DNA of 64,000 nucleotides from AP-15 sp963703665 (GTDB taxonomy: Bacteria; Pseudomonadota; Alphaproteobacteria; ATCC43930; CGMCC-115725): assembly GCA_963703665.1 (NCBI GenBank), contig CAVPFB010000005.1, positions 1-64,000 on the forward strand, read 5' to 3'. A program made the translations under genes and the position numbers. The notes beneath the pieces were generated by a model. The model ran no database searches. It worked only from the letters and a program-made list of their open reading frames with translations, and was not told where the DNA came from. Shown here piece by piece: positions 9,205 through 21,414 of this stretch (the first letter of the stretch is position 1; each line of letters opens with the position of its first letter).

Positions 9205-9292
9205 GCGGGGCCAGGAGATCAGGAGCCAGAGATCAGAAAGGATCTGGCTCGCTTCCTGACTCCTGATCTCTGGTCTCTGGCCTCCTGACCCT
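9205..9292 (-). other. Short 23S rRNA intervening sequence in the helix-25 region
   Basis: About 90 nt replaces the normal short helix-25 tip between GTACGCCGTCA and CTCCGACTGCTTGTAGG, some 550-600 nt from the 5' end of 23S. It folds on itself through words such as GGCCAGGAGATCAGGAGCC on one arm and CTGATCTCTGGTCTCTGGCC on the other. No open frame fits. Helix 25 is the second classic IVS position. Confidence 0.7.
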
Positions 9293-10206
9293 CCGACTGC
9301 TTGTAGGCATCCGGTTTCAGGAACTGTTTCACTCCCCTCGTCGGGGTGCTTTTCACCTTTCCCTCACGGTACTGGTGCACTATCGGTCACTGAGGAGTAC
9401 TTAGGCTTGGAGGGTGGTCCCCCCATCTTCAGACAGGATGGCTCGTGTCCCGCCTTACTCAAGGATCGTTGTCGCCGGTGTCCCGTACGGGGCTGTCACC
9501 CGCTCCGGCCCGCCTTTCCAGACGCTTCCGGTACCAAACAACATGACCGCTGGCCTCGTCCGCTTTCGCTCGCCACTACTCGCGGAGTCTCGGTTGATGT
9601 CCTTTCCTCCGGCTACTGAGATGTTTCAGTTCGCCGGGTTCGCCTCATGACCCTATGAATTCAGATCATGATACCCTCTTGCGAGGGTGGGTTGCCCCAT
9701 TCGGAGATCCCGGGATCACCGATCGCTCGCATCTCCCCCGGGCTTTTCGCAGCGTGCCGCGTCCTTCATCGCCTCTCAGTGCCAAGGCATCCACCAGATG
9801 CCCTTGTTTGTCGCTCGATCCACGACGTCGCGGCCGCCCGAGCGGGCCAGCCCTCGCCGGCGCAAACCCAATCACGACATCCCGGAAAACCGCCGCGCAC
9901 AGGGGCAAGCCCCAACCCGCGAGCGTCTCCATGAAGACACTTTTTCGAACGGCCCCGCACCCAGGCATCGCACCTGGCGCCTCGGGGCCCGTCCGCCTCG
10001 GTCACATTCACAAATTCACTTTACCCTTCAATCAACACCCGCCCCCGCCCCGGCGCCGCCGCGCGGACACCCGTCCGCCCGGCCGCCCCGCACCCGGGAA
10101 CGATGCCTTGGTCTTCTCCGAATGCCGGTCCCGGGGATCAGGAGCCCGGGGTCAGAACACCAAGATCGGGTCGGTCGTCTGATCTCTGTCGTCGGTCGTC
10201 TGACCC

Positions 10207-10281
10207 GGTGGAGGTGAACGGGATCGAACCGATGACCTCCTGCTTGCAAAGCAGGCGCTCTCCCAACTGAGCTACACCCCC
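10207..10281 (-). tRNA. tRNA-Ala (TGC)
   Basis: On the minus strand the gene starts GGGGGTGTAGCTCAG, has anticodon TGC in CTTTGCAAG, and ends CACCTCC plus discriminator A. The following bases read CCG rather than CCA, so the terminal A is apparently added after transcription. It is the usual second tRNA in the 16S-23S spacer. Confidence 0.93.
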
Positions 10282-10307
10282 GCGCCAGAAGACAGAGAAA
10301 ACAGAAC

Positions 10308-10346
10308 GACAGAATTTCTGCGGTTCTGTACCTCTGAAATTCTGTC
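10308..10346. repeat. Perfect 11-bp inverted repeat between tRNA-Ala and tRNA-Ile
   Basis: GACAGAATTTC (10308-10318) pairs with GAAATTCTGTC (10336-10346) around a 17-nt loop. The flanks extend with AGACAGAG-like and CTCTGAAC-like words. It probably forms a hairpin separating the two tRNAs in the precursor transcript. Confidence 0.7.
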
Positions 10347-10354
10347 CTCTGAAC

Positions 10355-10431
10355 TGGTGGGCCAGGGAGGATTTGAACCTCCGACCTCACGCTTATCAAG
10401 CGCGCGCTCTAACCAGCTGAGCTACTAGCCC
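10355..10431 (-). tRNA. tRNA-Ile (GAT)
   Basis: On the minus strand the gene starts GGGCTAGTAGCTCAG, has anticodon GAT in CTTGATAAG, T-arm GGTTCAAATCC and an encoded CCA at 10355-10357. It is the first tRNA after 16S in the standard alphaproteobacterial order. Confidence 0.95.
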
Positions 10432-10448
10432 TTGGCGGGAGCCGGGAG

Positions 10449-10488
10449 CCCGGGATCAGGACCGGCAACGCCTGATCCTGATCCCGGG
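10449..10488. repeat. 13-bp inverted repeat downstream of 16S
   Basis: CCCGGGATCAGGA (10449-10461) and TCCTGATCCCGGG (10476-10488) are exact reverse complements with a 14-nt loop. It lies in the spacer between 16S and tRNA-Ile and shares the ATCAGGA word with the other repeats of this operon. It is a likely precursor-processing stem. Confidence 0.7.
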
Positions 10489-10703
10489 CCGACCCCGCAA
10501 ACGGCGCTCGCCCGGGCGCACGCCGAAGCGCAGCGCGCGGCATTCGGCAGAAGGGATGCGCAGACGGCGGCCTTTGCAGGTGACCAGGATCCAGGTTCCA
10601 GAGACCAGGATCTGCCAAACCCGCATTGTGGAAGATCAGGATCGGCGCCCAAACCCATCGCCATTTCTGGCTCCTGGTTTCTGACCCCTGGCTCCTGACA
10701 TCC

Positions 10704-12233
<1,530 letters not shown>

Positions 12234-12436
12234 ATCCCAAGCCCACCCCAAAAGGCCAACCCGCCGCACCACTCGTCGCTGCGGACAGCCGACCCCGGAG
12301 GGACCCATTCATAGGGCCGCCAAACATTCGCTTCAATGCACGAACGCCCAGCGACCCGCGCCGCCGTCCGCGCATCCCTTCCATCTCCACACTCTCAATC
12401 AACAACCCCACCAAGACCCAGCCCAGCGGGGCGCCG

Positions 12437-12466
12437 CTTATACCCCAAACCCAAAACCCCCGTCAA
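12437..12466 (-). promoter_or_regulatory. rRNA operon promoter
   Basis: On the minus strand a perfect-looking -35 TTGACG (12461-12466) is followed by an 18-bp spacer of alternating G and T runs. A -10 TATAAG (12437-12442) comes next. Transcription would start near 12428, giving a leader of about 195 nt before 16S. No other promoter-like pair this strong lies between 16S and DUF1489. Confidence 0.7.
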
Positions 12467-12674
12467 CACCCGAAAAGAGCGCGGCGATAATCGCGGTTCG
12501 GAGCGGCGCACCAGCCCAATTCCTCCCGGCAGCCACCGTATTGCCGCACTTTGCGCGGTTGGCGGATCGCCGTCGTCGGACATCGAGGCCGGACCCCGAG
12601 AGGCGAGCGGCCCACTGAATTAGGAGCGGCCGTCGCCGCTGTCCAGGGGAGGCGGCAAAAAAAGAGCACACCCC

Positions 12675-13101
12675 TCAGAGAAGACCAAGCGCGCGCAGCT
12701 CGGTCAGCATCCGCTCGGGCGGCGGCGGCTCGTCCGATCGGCGACCGGCCGAACCGCGATCGGGCGGCGCCGCCTCGGCCGACAGATAGCGCCAGCCCTG
12801 AAACGGCCGCCAAGGCCGCGGCAGGGTCGGCACCAGCGCGCCGTCCACTTCGATCAGGCAATAGCGCCGGCCGTTCTGGTCCCGCTCGCCGCGAAACCCG
12901 GTGACCCGCTGGCGCACCGCGGATCCGGCCGCGCACGACCCAGTAGATCGAGCCGCCGTCCAGCACCTCGGCCGCCCGGCGCGGATGGTTTCGGGTATAG
13001 ACCCAATCGCCGCCGCGCTCGGCCGCGCGCGCCACCCGCACCCGGCGCAGATCGTCGAGGTCATCGATACCGACAGCGAGCTTTACCAGGTGCAAGGTCA
13101 T
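12675..13101 (-). CDS. DUF1489 family protein, frameshifted
   Basis: This is an alphaproteobacterial protein of unknown function. It starts MTLHLVKLAVGIDDLDDL and contains EVLDGGSIYWVVRGRIR, characteristic of DUF1489. The C-terminal half (RQRVTGFRGERDQNGRRYCL, then VDGALVPTLPRPWRPFQGWR) is in another frame, so an indel lies near 12925. It begins inside the open frame of the carboxylase alpha gene upstream. That overlap disappears if the carboxylase ends at the PEGEKA stop near 13120. Located just upstream of the rRNA operon and on the same strand, it is probably co-transcribed with the mccA gene. Confidence 0.75.
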
Positions 13102-15126
13102 GCGCGGGCACACCCCTTTCAGGCTTTCTCGCCTTCGGGCGGGCGAGCGCGATCAGCTCGGCCCCCTCCTCGACCAGGTCGCCCGACCGCAAACCGCACC
13201 GCTCTCGACGATGCCCTCGGCCGGTGCCGCGATCGTGTGCTCCATCTTCATCGCCTCGATCGTGATCAGCGGCTCGCCGCGCTCGCACCCGGCTGCCGGC
13301 CTCGACCAGCAGCCGGGTCACCCGCCCCGGCATTGGCGCGGTCAGCGATCCGCCTGCGATCTCCTCGTCGAGGGGTGCGGCGAGCGGATCGATCTCGACG
13401 AGCCGCCAGCTGTCGCCATCAATGAACACCGCGGTTTGCGAACCGTGGGCCATGACCGCGATCCGCCGCGCACCCCGTCGAGCACCAGCACGAAGCCGCC
13501 GTCGGGCTCGACCGCGCCGGCGGCGACGACCGTCCGATCGCCCAATTGCAGGCGCCATTCGCCGTCGCCGGCGGTCGCCGTCGCCGCCCGCTCCTCGGCC
13601 TCGTCGCGCAAGACCACGTCCTGGCGAGCCCGGCCGCCGAGCCGCCAGCCGTCGCTGCGCGCCCAGGGCGAATGCGGATCGTCCGAGCGCGCCGCATCGG
13701 CAACGGCCGCGGTCTCGCGCAGATGAAGTCGCCAGAGTGCCGCGGCGGCCAGCGCCGGGTATGGGGCGTCTCGCCGCGCTGGGATCAGCGCGTCGCGTCG
13801 GCGCTCGATAAAGCCGGTGTCGACCGACCCCGCGGCGAATTCCGGGTCGGCCACGAGCCGCGCCAGAAACCCGAGATTGGTGCGGGGTCCGAGCACCGCC
13901 GTCTCGGCCAATGCCCGGCGCAACCGGCGAATCGCCGCCGCCCGGTCCTCGCCCCAAGCGACGATCTTGGCGATCATCGGGTCGTAATCGGGGGCCACGG
14001 TATCGCCCTGCCGCACCCCGGCATCGACCCGCGCGACCTCGGGCAGCGGGAAACGCAGGCCATGCAAGGGCCCGGTCTGCGGCAGAAATCCGCGCTCGGG
14101 GTCCTCGGCATAGAGCCGCGCCTCGATCGCATGGCCGTGCGCGATGAGCTCCTCTTGGCCCAGCGGCAATAGCTCGCCCGCCGCGACCCGCAGCTGCCAC
14201 TCGACCAGATCGAGCCCGGTCACCGCCTCGGTCACGGTGTGCTCGACCTGCAGGCGCGTGTTCATCTCGATGAAATAGAATTTGCCGGCTTCGGCGATGA
14301 ATTCGACGGTGCCGGCGCCGACATAGCCGACGGAGCGCGCGGCGGCGATCGCGGCCTGCCCCATCGCCCGGCGCCATTCCTCGTCGAGGTCCGGCGCCGG
14401 CGCCTCCTCGATCACCTTCTGGTGGCGGCGCTGGATCGAGCAGTCGCGGTCGAAGATGTGCACCGTATTGCCGTGCCGGTCGGCGAAGACCTGCACCTCG
14501 ATATGCCGCGGCCGGGTCAAATACTTCTCGAGCAGCACCCGGTCGTCGCCAAAGGCGCCGGCGGCCTCTCGCCTGGCGCTGTCGAGCGCCGCGACGAATT
14601 CGCCGGCCTCGGCGACCACCCGCATGCCCCTGCCGCCGCCGCCGGAGGAGGCCTTGATCAGCACCGGAAAGCCGATGCGGCGGGCCTCGTCGAGCAGATG
14701 GCCGGGCTCCTGGTCGGCGCCGTGATAGCCCGGCACGACCGGCACCCCGGCCTGCTCCATCAGCGTCTTGGCCGCCGATTTCGAGCCCATCATCCGGATC
14801 GCCGAGGGTGGCGGCCCGATAAAGATCAAACCCGTCGCTTCGCAGGCCTCGGCGAAATCGGCGTTTTCCGATAAAAACCCATAGCCCGGGTGCACCGCCT
14901 CGGCGTCGCTCGCCCGCGCCGCCGCGATGATCGCGCCGATGCTCAGATAGCTTTCGCGCGCCGGCGCCGGACCGATTGGCCAAGCCTCGTCGGCTTCCTC
15001 GACATGGAGCGCGTCGCGGTCGGCCTCGGAGTAGACCGCGACCGTGGCGATCCCGAGCCGTCGCGCGGTGCGGATCACGCGACAGGCGATCTCGCCGCGA
15101 TTGGCGATCAGGATCTTGGAGAACAC
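13061..15126 (-). CDS. mccA: 3-methylcrotonyl-CoA carboxylase alpha (biotin) subunit, frameshifted
   Basis: This subunit carboxylates its own biotin with ATP and bicarbonate and serves the beta subunit encoded at 16471-18091. The domain order is biotin carboxylase N-domain (FSKILIANRGEIACRVIRTA, near the start), ATP-grasp (SSGGGGRGMRVV, EMNTRLQVEHTVTE) and biotin carboxylase C-domain. A middle region follows, then a C-terminal biotinyl domain with EAMKMEHTI around 13240. I chose GTG 15126 because homology begins there; it sits 1 bp after the LLM gene stop. Frames change near 13460 and twice around 13220-13290. The end is uncertain: the open frame stops at 13061, while a neighbouring frame would stop at PEGEKA near 13120. 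Subunit identity is inferred from pairing with the beta gene and HMG-CoA lyase. Confidence 0.85.
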
Positions 15127-15127
15127 G

Positions 15128-16059
15128 TCAGGCAAAATGCGGCATGACATCGGACGCGAAAAGTTCACGCGACTCTTCGTCGTTCCGGTCGCCATTGATC
15201 AGCAAATCGATGCCCGCATCCTGGTATTGCCCGACCAGATCGACCGCCTCGGATACCGTGCCGACAAAGCCGGGCGACGCTTCGAGAGCAGTCGGCAGCC
15301 GGTCGCGTTTTGCCGCTATTGCGGCTTCGTTGCGAGCCAGAATCCAAGCCTGAACGTGCGTCTTTTCAATCGTGTCGTAATCGCGATTGGCCGCGTCGCA
15401 ATGCCGGTGCAGCACCACGAGTTTGCGTCGCGTCTCCGCCACGTCACTGCCGACGAGATTGCAGGCATCGGCCAGCTGGGCGACCGCGCGCAGCGTCATC
15501 CGCTCGCCACTGCCAGCGATCAGCACCGGCGGATGCGGTTTTTGCACCGGCTTCGGTTCGAGGATCGCGTCCTCGACGCGGAAATACCGGCCGTGGAAGG
15601 TCGTCCGCTTCTCGGTCCACATCTGAGGATCAGCCGGACCGCTCCCTCCATCTGCCGGATGCGGGTCGCCGGCTTTGGCGGAAACTCCCAGCCGTATTGC
15701 CGGTATTCGTCCTCGAAAAAGCCGGCGCCGATGCCGAGGGTCAGCCGTCCCCGGCTGATCAGATCGACGCTCGCCGCGATCTTGGCGAGATGCGCCGGAT
15801 TGCGATAACCGACGGCCGTGCACAGGGTGGCGAGACGGATGCGGCTCGTGACGGCAGCCAGCGCCGCCAATACGGTCCAGCCTTCCAGGAACGGCTCATC
15901 GGGCGCGCCGACGCGGGGGATCTGGATCATATGATCCAGGACCGAGAACCAGACAAAGCTGTGATTTTCCGCCCACTGCGCTTTCGCCTTCACCGCCTCG
16001 AAGGACTCTGCGGGATCAGCAGGATCGAGCCAGGATGAGTTTTGGATGCCGAACTTCAT
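15128..16059 (-). CDS. LLM-class flavin/F420-dependent oxidoreductase, frameshifted
   Basis: A luciferase-like monooxygenase-fold protein of about 310 residues. It starts MKFGIQNSSWLDP and contains TSRIRLATLCTAVGYRNPAH, DLISRGRLTLGIGAGF, and later PPVLIAGSGERMTLRAVAQL. The frame changes near 15625, between VRLIL and MWTEKRTTFHG. Its ATG overlaps the TGA of the TfoX-domain gene (ATGA), and its stop lies 1 bp from the mccA start, so it is within the same transcription unit. The substrate is unknown. Genes of this class are sometimes carried in acyl-CoA catabolic clusters. Confidence 0.8.
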
Positions 16060-16451
16060 GGCGATCGGCCCGGTGCTTGGAGTTTTGATTTTCGTCTTGG
16101 CGCAGTGCGGTCTCGCTCTGCGGCGACCCTGCGCGCCGCCGCCAGCGCCGCTTCCGCCCATGCGACGAACTCATCCGGTTGGTCGAACAGCCGCTCCGGC
16201 GCCCGCCAGAAAGAGAGATCGATGAGTTCCCCCTTTTTCCTGTAGTTGAGCGGCGGCAAGGACGCTGCTTCCTCGAAGGTCGCGCGATTGCCGTCATCAA
16301 CCCGGAAGTAGAGCGTGTTGTCGGTTACCATCCCGAGCATCAGGCCGTCGCAGAACACGCCCGTCTTGCCGAACATGCGCCGCATTGAGATGTGGCCGAG
16401 CGGCGCCAGTTGCTCACGCAGGAAATCGGCAAAACTGTCGCTGGCAACCAT
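16056..16451 (-). CDS. TfoX/Sxy N-terminal domain protein
   Basis: A 131-residue protein with the TfoX_N fold: FADFLREQLAPLGHISMRRM, FGKTGVFCDGLMLGMV and LYFRVDD. It lacks the C-terminal TfoX domain, as is common in stand-alone alphaproteobacterial versions. In gammaproteobacteria TfoX/Sxy controls competence; there is no evidence for that role here. The tail is basic (APRRKSKLQ). It lies 19 bp from the carboxyltransferase gene and overlaps the LLM gene by 4 bp. Confidence 0.85.
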   Translation of the reverse strand: MVASDSFADFLREQLAPLGHISMRRMFGKTGVFCDGLMLGMVTDNTLYFRVDDGNRATFEEAASLPPLNYRKKGELIDLSFWRAPERLFDQPDEFVAWAEAALAAARRVAAERDRTAPRRKSKLQAPGRSP

Positions 16452-16470
16452 GCTCGATCCTTACGATCTC

Positions 16471-18091
<1,621 letters not shown>

Positions 18092-18355
18092 TCAGAGGAT
18101 CGCCGATGGTGCTGGGCCGCAGCTGGAGCCGATCTTCAGACGGGTCGATCAGGGCGCCAACTTGTCATTGCCGGCGCAGCGACGCAATCGCCCGCCGCCC
18201 GCCGCCCGCCGCGCCGAAACGGGGCGCTGCCGCCGCTGTTGCCCGCCGCCCGCGCCGGTGCGATGCTTAACCAACAAGGCCGGCGCCGTCGCCGACACCT
18301 CGCCATCGCGGACATCCGGCGGAAATCGGCGCGTCTCTGGGAGGATCGCAGGCTG

Positions 18356-18823
18356 ATGCACGAGACCGACGAGCTGGCGCTGTGGTATGCGCTCAATCGG
18401 CTGCTGGCCAATTACTGGGCCGAGGTCGACCAGAGCAACGGCAATCGGGCGCACGAGTTTTACCTGCCCGATGCGCTCTACGCCGTCGGCGACAACCGCT
18501 TCGAGGGAGCCGACAAGATCCGCGCCTTCTATGCCCGGCGCCGGCAGCACGGCAGCACCACGACGCGCCACCTGGTCAATAATCTTCGGGTATTCCCGCA
18601 GGATGCGCAGCACGCCCGCGCGGTCGGGACCATGAGCCTCTACCGCGCCGACGGCCGGCCGCCGATCCGTGGCGTCAGGCCGCCCGCGATGATTTCGGAT
18701 TTTGAGGCGCACTGCATCCTCGGCGACGACCGCGAGTGGCGCTTTCGCTCGCACCTGCTCCGCCCGATTTTCATCGGCAGCGACCTCCCCGCCTCGATCG
18801 CCATCGACCCGCAACGCCTGTGA
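18356..18823 (+). CDS. SnoaL-like / NTF2-fold protein
   Basis: A 155-residue protein starting MHETDELALWYALNRLLANY, with the SnoaL_4 pattern of an acidic-aromatic N-terminal helix, GNRAHEFYLPDALYAVGDNR and TTRHLVNNLRVF. Members are small cone-shaped isomerases, hydratases or ring-hydroxylase partners; the substrate is unknown here. It lies on the opposite strand between mccB and a truncated mccB copy. The 265 bp upstream contain no other gene. Confidence 0.75.
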   Translation: MHETDELALWYALNRLLANYWAEVDQSNGNRAHEFYLPDALYAVGDNRFEGADKIRAFYARRRQHGSTTTRHLVNNLRVFPQDAQHARAVGTMSLYRADGRPPIRGVRPPAMISDFEAHCILGDDREWRFRSHLLRPIFIGSDLPASIAIDPQRL

Positions 18824-18843
18824 AGACAGTCGTACCGCGCCTC

Positions 18844-19079
18844 CTACATGCCCGCGCCGCGAGTGGTGGTAATTCGAGAAACCGCCGACCCCGGATCGAG
18901 CGATAGCCGCGCCCGCTCCCGCGGCAATAATTTTCCGCGCCGCAAATGCCGCTGCCGCGCCCCCCGCCTCGATCGTCGCCAGCTTGTCGCGCAAATCGGC
19001 GACCAGCCGGCGCATCACCGCCTCATTGCCGCGGAACGCCTCGGAGCGCCGGTCGAGCGAGGTGGTGAGCACGGTCATC
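18844..19079 (-). pseudogene. Truncated second copy of the mccB start
   Basis: The minus strand encodes MTVLTTSLDRRSEAFRGNEA and RRLVADLRDKLATIEAGG, closely matching the first 45 residues of mccB. Divergent text (GKLLPRERARLSLDPGS, requiring a frame change) follows, with a stop at 18844. The rest of the gene is missing. It is a partial tandem duplicate separated from the intact gene by the SnoaL gene. The 19080-19290 stretch beyond it holds no gene I can support. Confidence 0.8.
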
Positions 19080-19290
19080 GCTGCCCGCCACCTTGCCCAA
19101 GGCCAGCCCGACCAGGCAAGCGGAAAGCAAATTTTCGTATTTGACCTTGCGCCCTCGAGGCCCGGCTTCTCCCGGCTACCCGTGTTCTTCATTCTCCGCC
19201 GCAAGCCGGGTAAGCTACACTTGTCCCTCGTCGGGCTGAGTGGGCCGGGGACAACCCTGCCTACCATACAGAGATATGCAGGATGTGGGG

Positions 19291-21412
19291 CTAGAATGGG
19301 ATCTCATTGGCCGGCCCGTCTGGTTCCGGCGCCTCTCGTTCTAAACCGAAAGCCGGTGTCGCATTCGTGGCGATAGCAGGCCGCTGTAAGCCCCACGCGT
19401 CGATTACCGCTGCGAGCGGGAATGCGCCTTGCTCCTTGCTCCATTCGTAGAAAGGCGCCGCAGTCTGGCTGGACGGCTCCGGTTTCGGCCGGTCGACCTG
19501 GACTTCGAGTCGGCACGTGAAACGCGCTACCGAATACGATCGCCTCGCCCGACGCCAGGATGGTCACTTGGTCGAGAAGCCTTCGCGCCTGCATGGGGAT
19601 AATGCGGCGGAAGTGATCGATATCGTCGGGATTCTGCAGCCGATGGCTCACAAAGTTTGCGCATTGGCTAATAATAGAGCGTGGCCAAACGCTCTCACGC
19701 CTTGCATTTGAGCGGATTGCAAAGGAGGGCCGCAAGTTTGGTTTGTCCTTAATCATCGCCAGTCAGCGACCAAGTGAGATCAGTCAGACCATTCATCAGA
19801 ACGCGGCGGACGCGCATAGTTATGAGCCTCTTCGAGAACCAGCACCCACGGATGCTTGAAGCGGCGCGTTGCCGGTAGATTTTCACGTGTTTCGAGTAGC
19901 ACCCTGCCTATGACCGTGCAGGCGTACGGCAAAACCTCGTGGCTCAGCATCGAGAGATCGATAATTGAAACGTGTAAGCCGTCCCGTCTTCCTACGCCGA
20001 ATTGTCCCATCCACTCGGCCAGCGATGATACTACAGTGGGGTCATCCTCGTAGCTCAAGAACGAGTGCCATCGCGGGTCACTGAGCCGAGTTTGCAAACG
20101 CAGTTTCAGCGTCGTGAGATGTGTCTCTATGCGCGCCACGTCTTCGGCTGCCGTGGCGCTGTCCAACAACGTCGGATTAAATAGTTGTGCCTTAGGAATG
20201 TAACGCGGGCTATCTGCCGTAGTCGCGCTTACCGTTGCAACAGCAACTTCCGCTGCGAGGATCGATTTCAACTCCTCGATCAACTCGACGGTTGCACGCC
20301 GAATATCCTTGTCGTTGATGGGTGGGTCTCTGTCTATATCGTAGCCCTTCGCATTCAGCTGATCTTTATGCCGTTCAAGCGATTGTCGAAGAGATCTAAG
20401 AGCCGGAACGTCTCTCGCAATAAGGTATGATTGGATTATTTTATAGTTGGTAATACAGGACTTTTTGAATGTCGTTCGTTCCGAATCCAAGACGCTAATT
20501 ATGCGTTTCGCTATTCTAATAGCTACGTGAAGAGCATTTGCATCGTTTGCCGTCTCCCCACTCGTCGCGCGAGCTCTTCGCGAACGCCCACCAATCCTTA
20601 AGTACCGGTTCCTGGGTCTGTTCGGCAGCGCTCAGCCAGGCACAAACCTCCGAGGCGTTAAAAAACCATATTGGAATACCGAACTGCTTGCCATTCAAGT
20701 AAATGCGATCCGGCGTTCGTTCTGTGCCCGATATAGAAAACGCACTTCCGTATTCTCCGTTGATATCAAGAATGAAGACGTGCGGCTCATATCCGGCTTC
20801 TCCGAGAGCCTCCATAGCTCTCTGCACCAGGCTGGAAACAGAGTATGATTTTCCGGAGCCTGTGTTCCCGACAATGGCGAGAGGTCGCGAGAAGAGGTCA
20901 TTGTAAGAAGCCTTAACCACATTCGCGGGCTGGCCCGTCGGGGAGCCGATCCGGAGATCGTGGTCGAAATCCTCGCCCTGGTATCCATCCGGCCTATTTC
21001 GTCTCGGCGGCGTCTCGAAAACCGCTTTCAAAACGCCGGGCACGCCGATCTCCGCTGGCGTATCCAACGTGGGAAGAATAGTGATTCCGGGGCTGAAGAC
21101 GCCCTCTTTGTCGTCGTGCTCGATAGTTCCGAGGAGCTGAACGCTGGCAACACGCCGCGGCTTCATAAGCTCCAAGGTAAGGTCGTCACCAGACGCCGGA
21201 TCATAGCTCTCTCGGGATTCGAGGTCGGTAATAATCCCAATGACGAGTTGGCCCGCGCCAATCGAGAATGTAAGGTACGCGTTGATCGCGATTGCCGCTT
21301 GCACGCCTTCCAGCGTCGCCCGCAAGGCAGATTTTGTTTCAGGTAGGAGCTCGACCTTCACTCGGAAGCCCTGAACGGCCACGATGTGGCCTATGACGCG
21401 GGGATTTTCCAT
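19291..21412 (-). CDS. herA: HerA-like ATPase of a SIR2-HerA defence system, with frameshifts and an internal micro-inversion
   Basis: This is a hexameric FtsK/HerA-type ATPase, the partner of the upstream SIR2 gene. An N-terminal HAS-barrel-like region starts MENPRVIGHIVAVQGFRVKV. Walker A is AIVGNTGSGKSYSVSSLV and Walker B is HPWVLVLEEAHNY. The C-terminal part has IISQCANFVSHRLQNP, PDDIDHFRRIIPMQARRLL and GEAIVFGSAFHVPTR. Frame changes occur near 20560 and 19505. Bases 19676-19790 are inverted: their plus strand encodes the missing FERIAKEGRKFGLSLIIASQ and RPSEISQTI. Restoring them joins SQT in frame to IISQCAN at one junction, with one base missing at the other. The stop at 19291 follows ANEIPF. 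As written the protein cannot be active. Base composition is AT-richer than the neighbours, suggesting horizontal acquisition. Confidence 0.85.
19676..19790 (+). other. 115-bp inverted segment inside herA
   Basis: Within a minus-strand gene, this stretch encodes conserved HerA text only on the plus strand (LSRLAFERIAKEGRKFGLSL, then IIASQRPSEISQTI at 19692-19793). Flanking minus-strand text stops at EEAHNYARPPRSDE and resumes at IISQCANF. The left end carries a short hairpin, AGAGCG-N8-CGCTCT (19676-19695). Confidence 0.8.
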
Positions 21413-21414
21413 TG

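Noticed and set aside
12336..12623. Small frames in the rRNA leader and promoter region
   Set aside because: They cover the promoter and leader and show no family text or ribosome site.
18149..19267. A 372-residue minus-strand frame across 18149-19267
   Set aside because: Only its mccB-like segment is meaningful; the rest is antisense to the SnoaL gene and spacer, so it is a fragment plus shadow.
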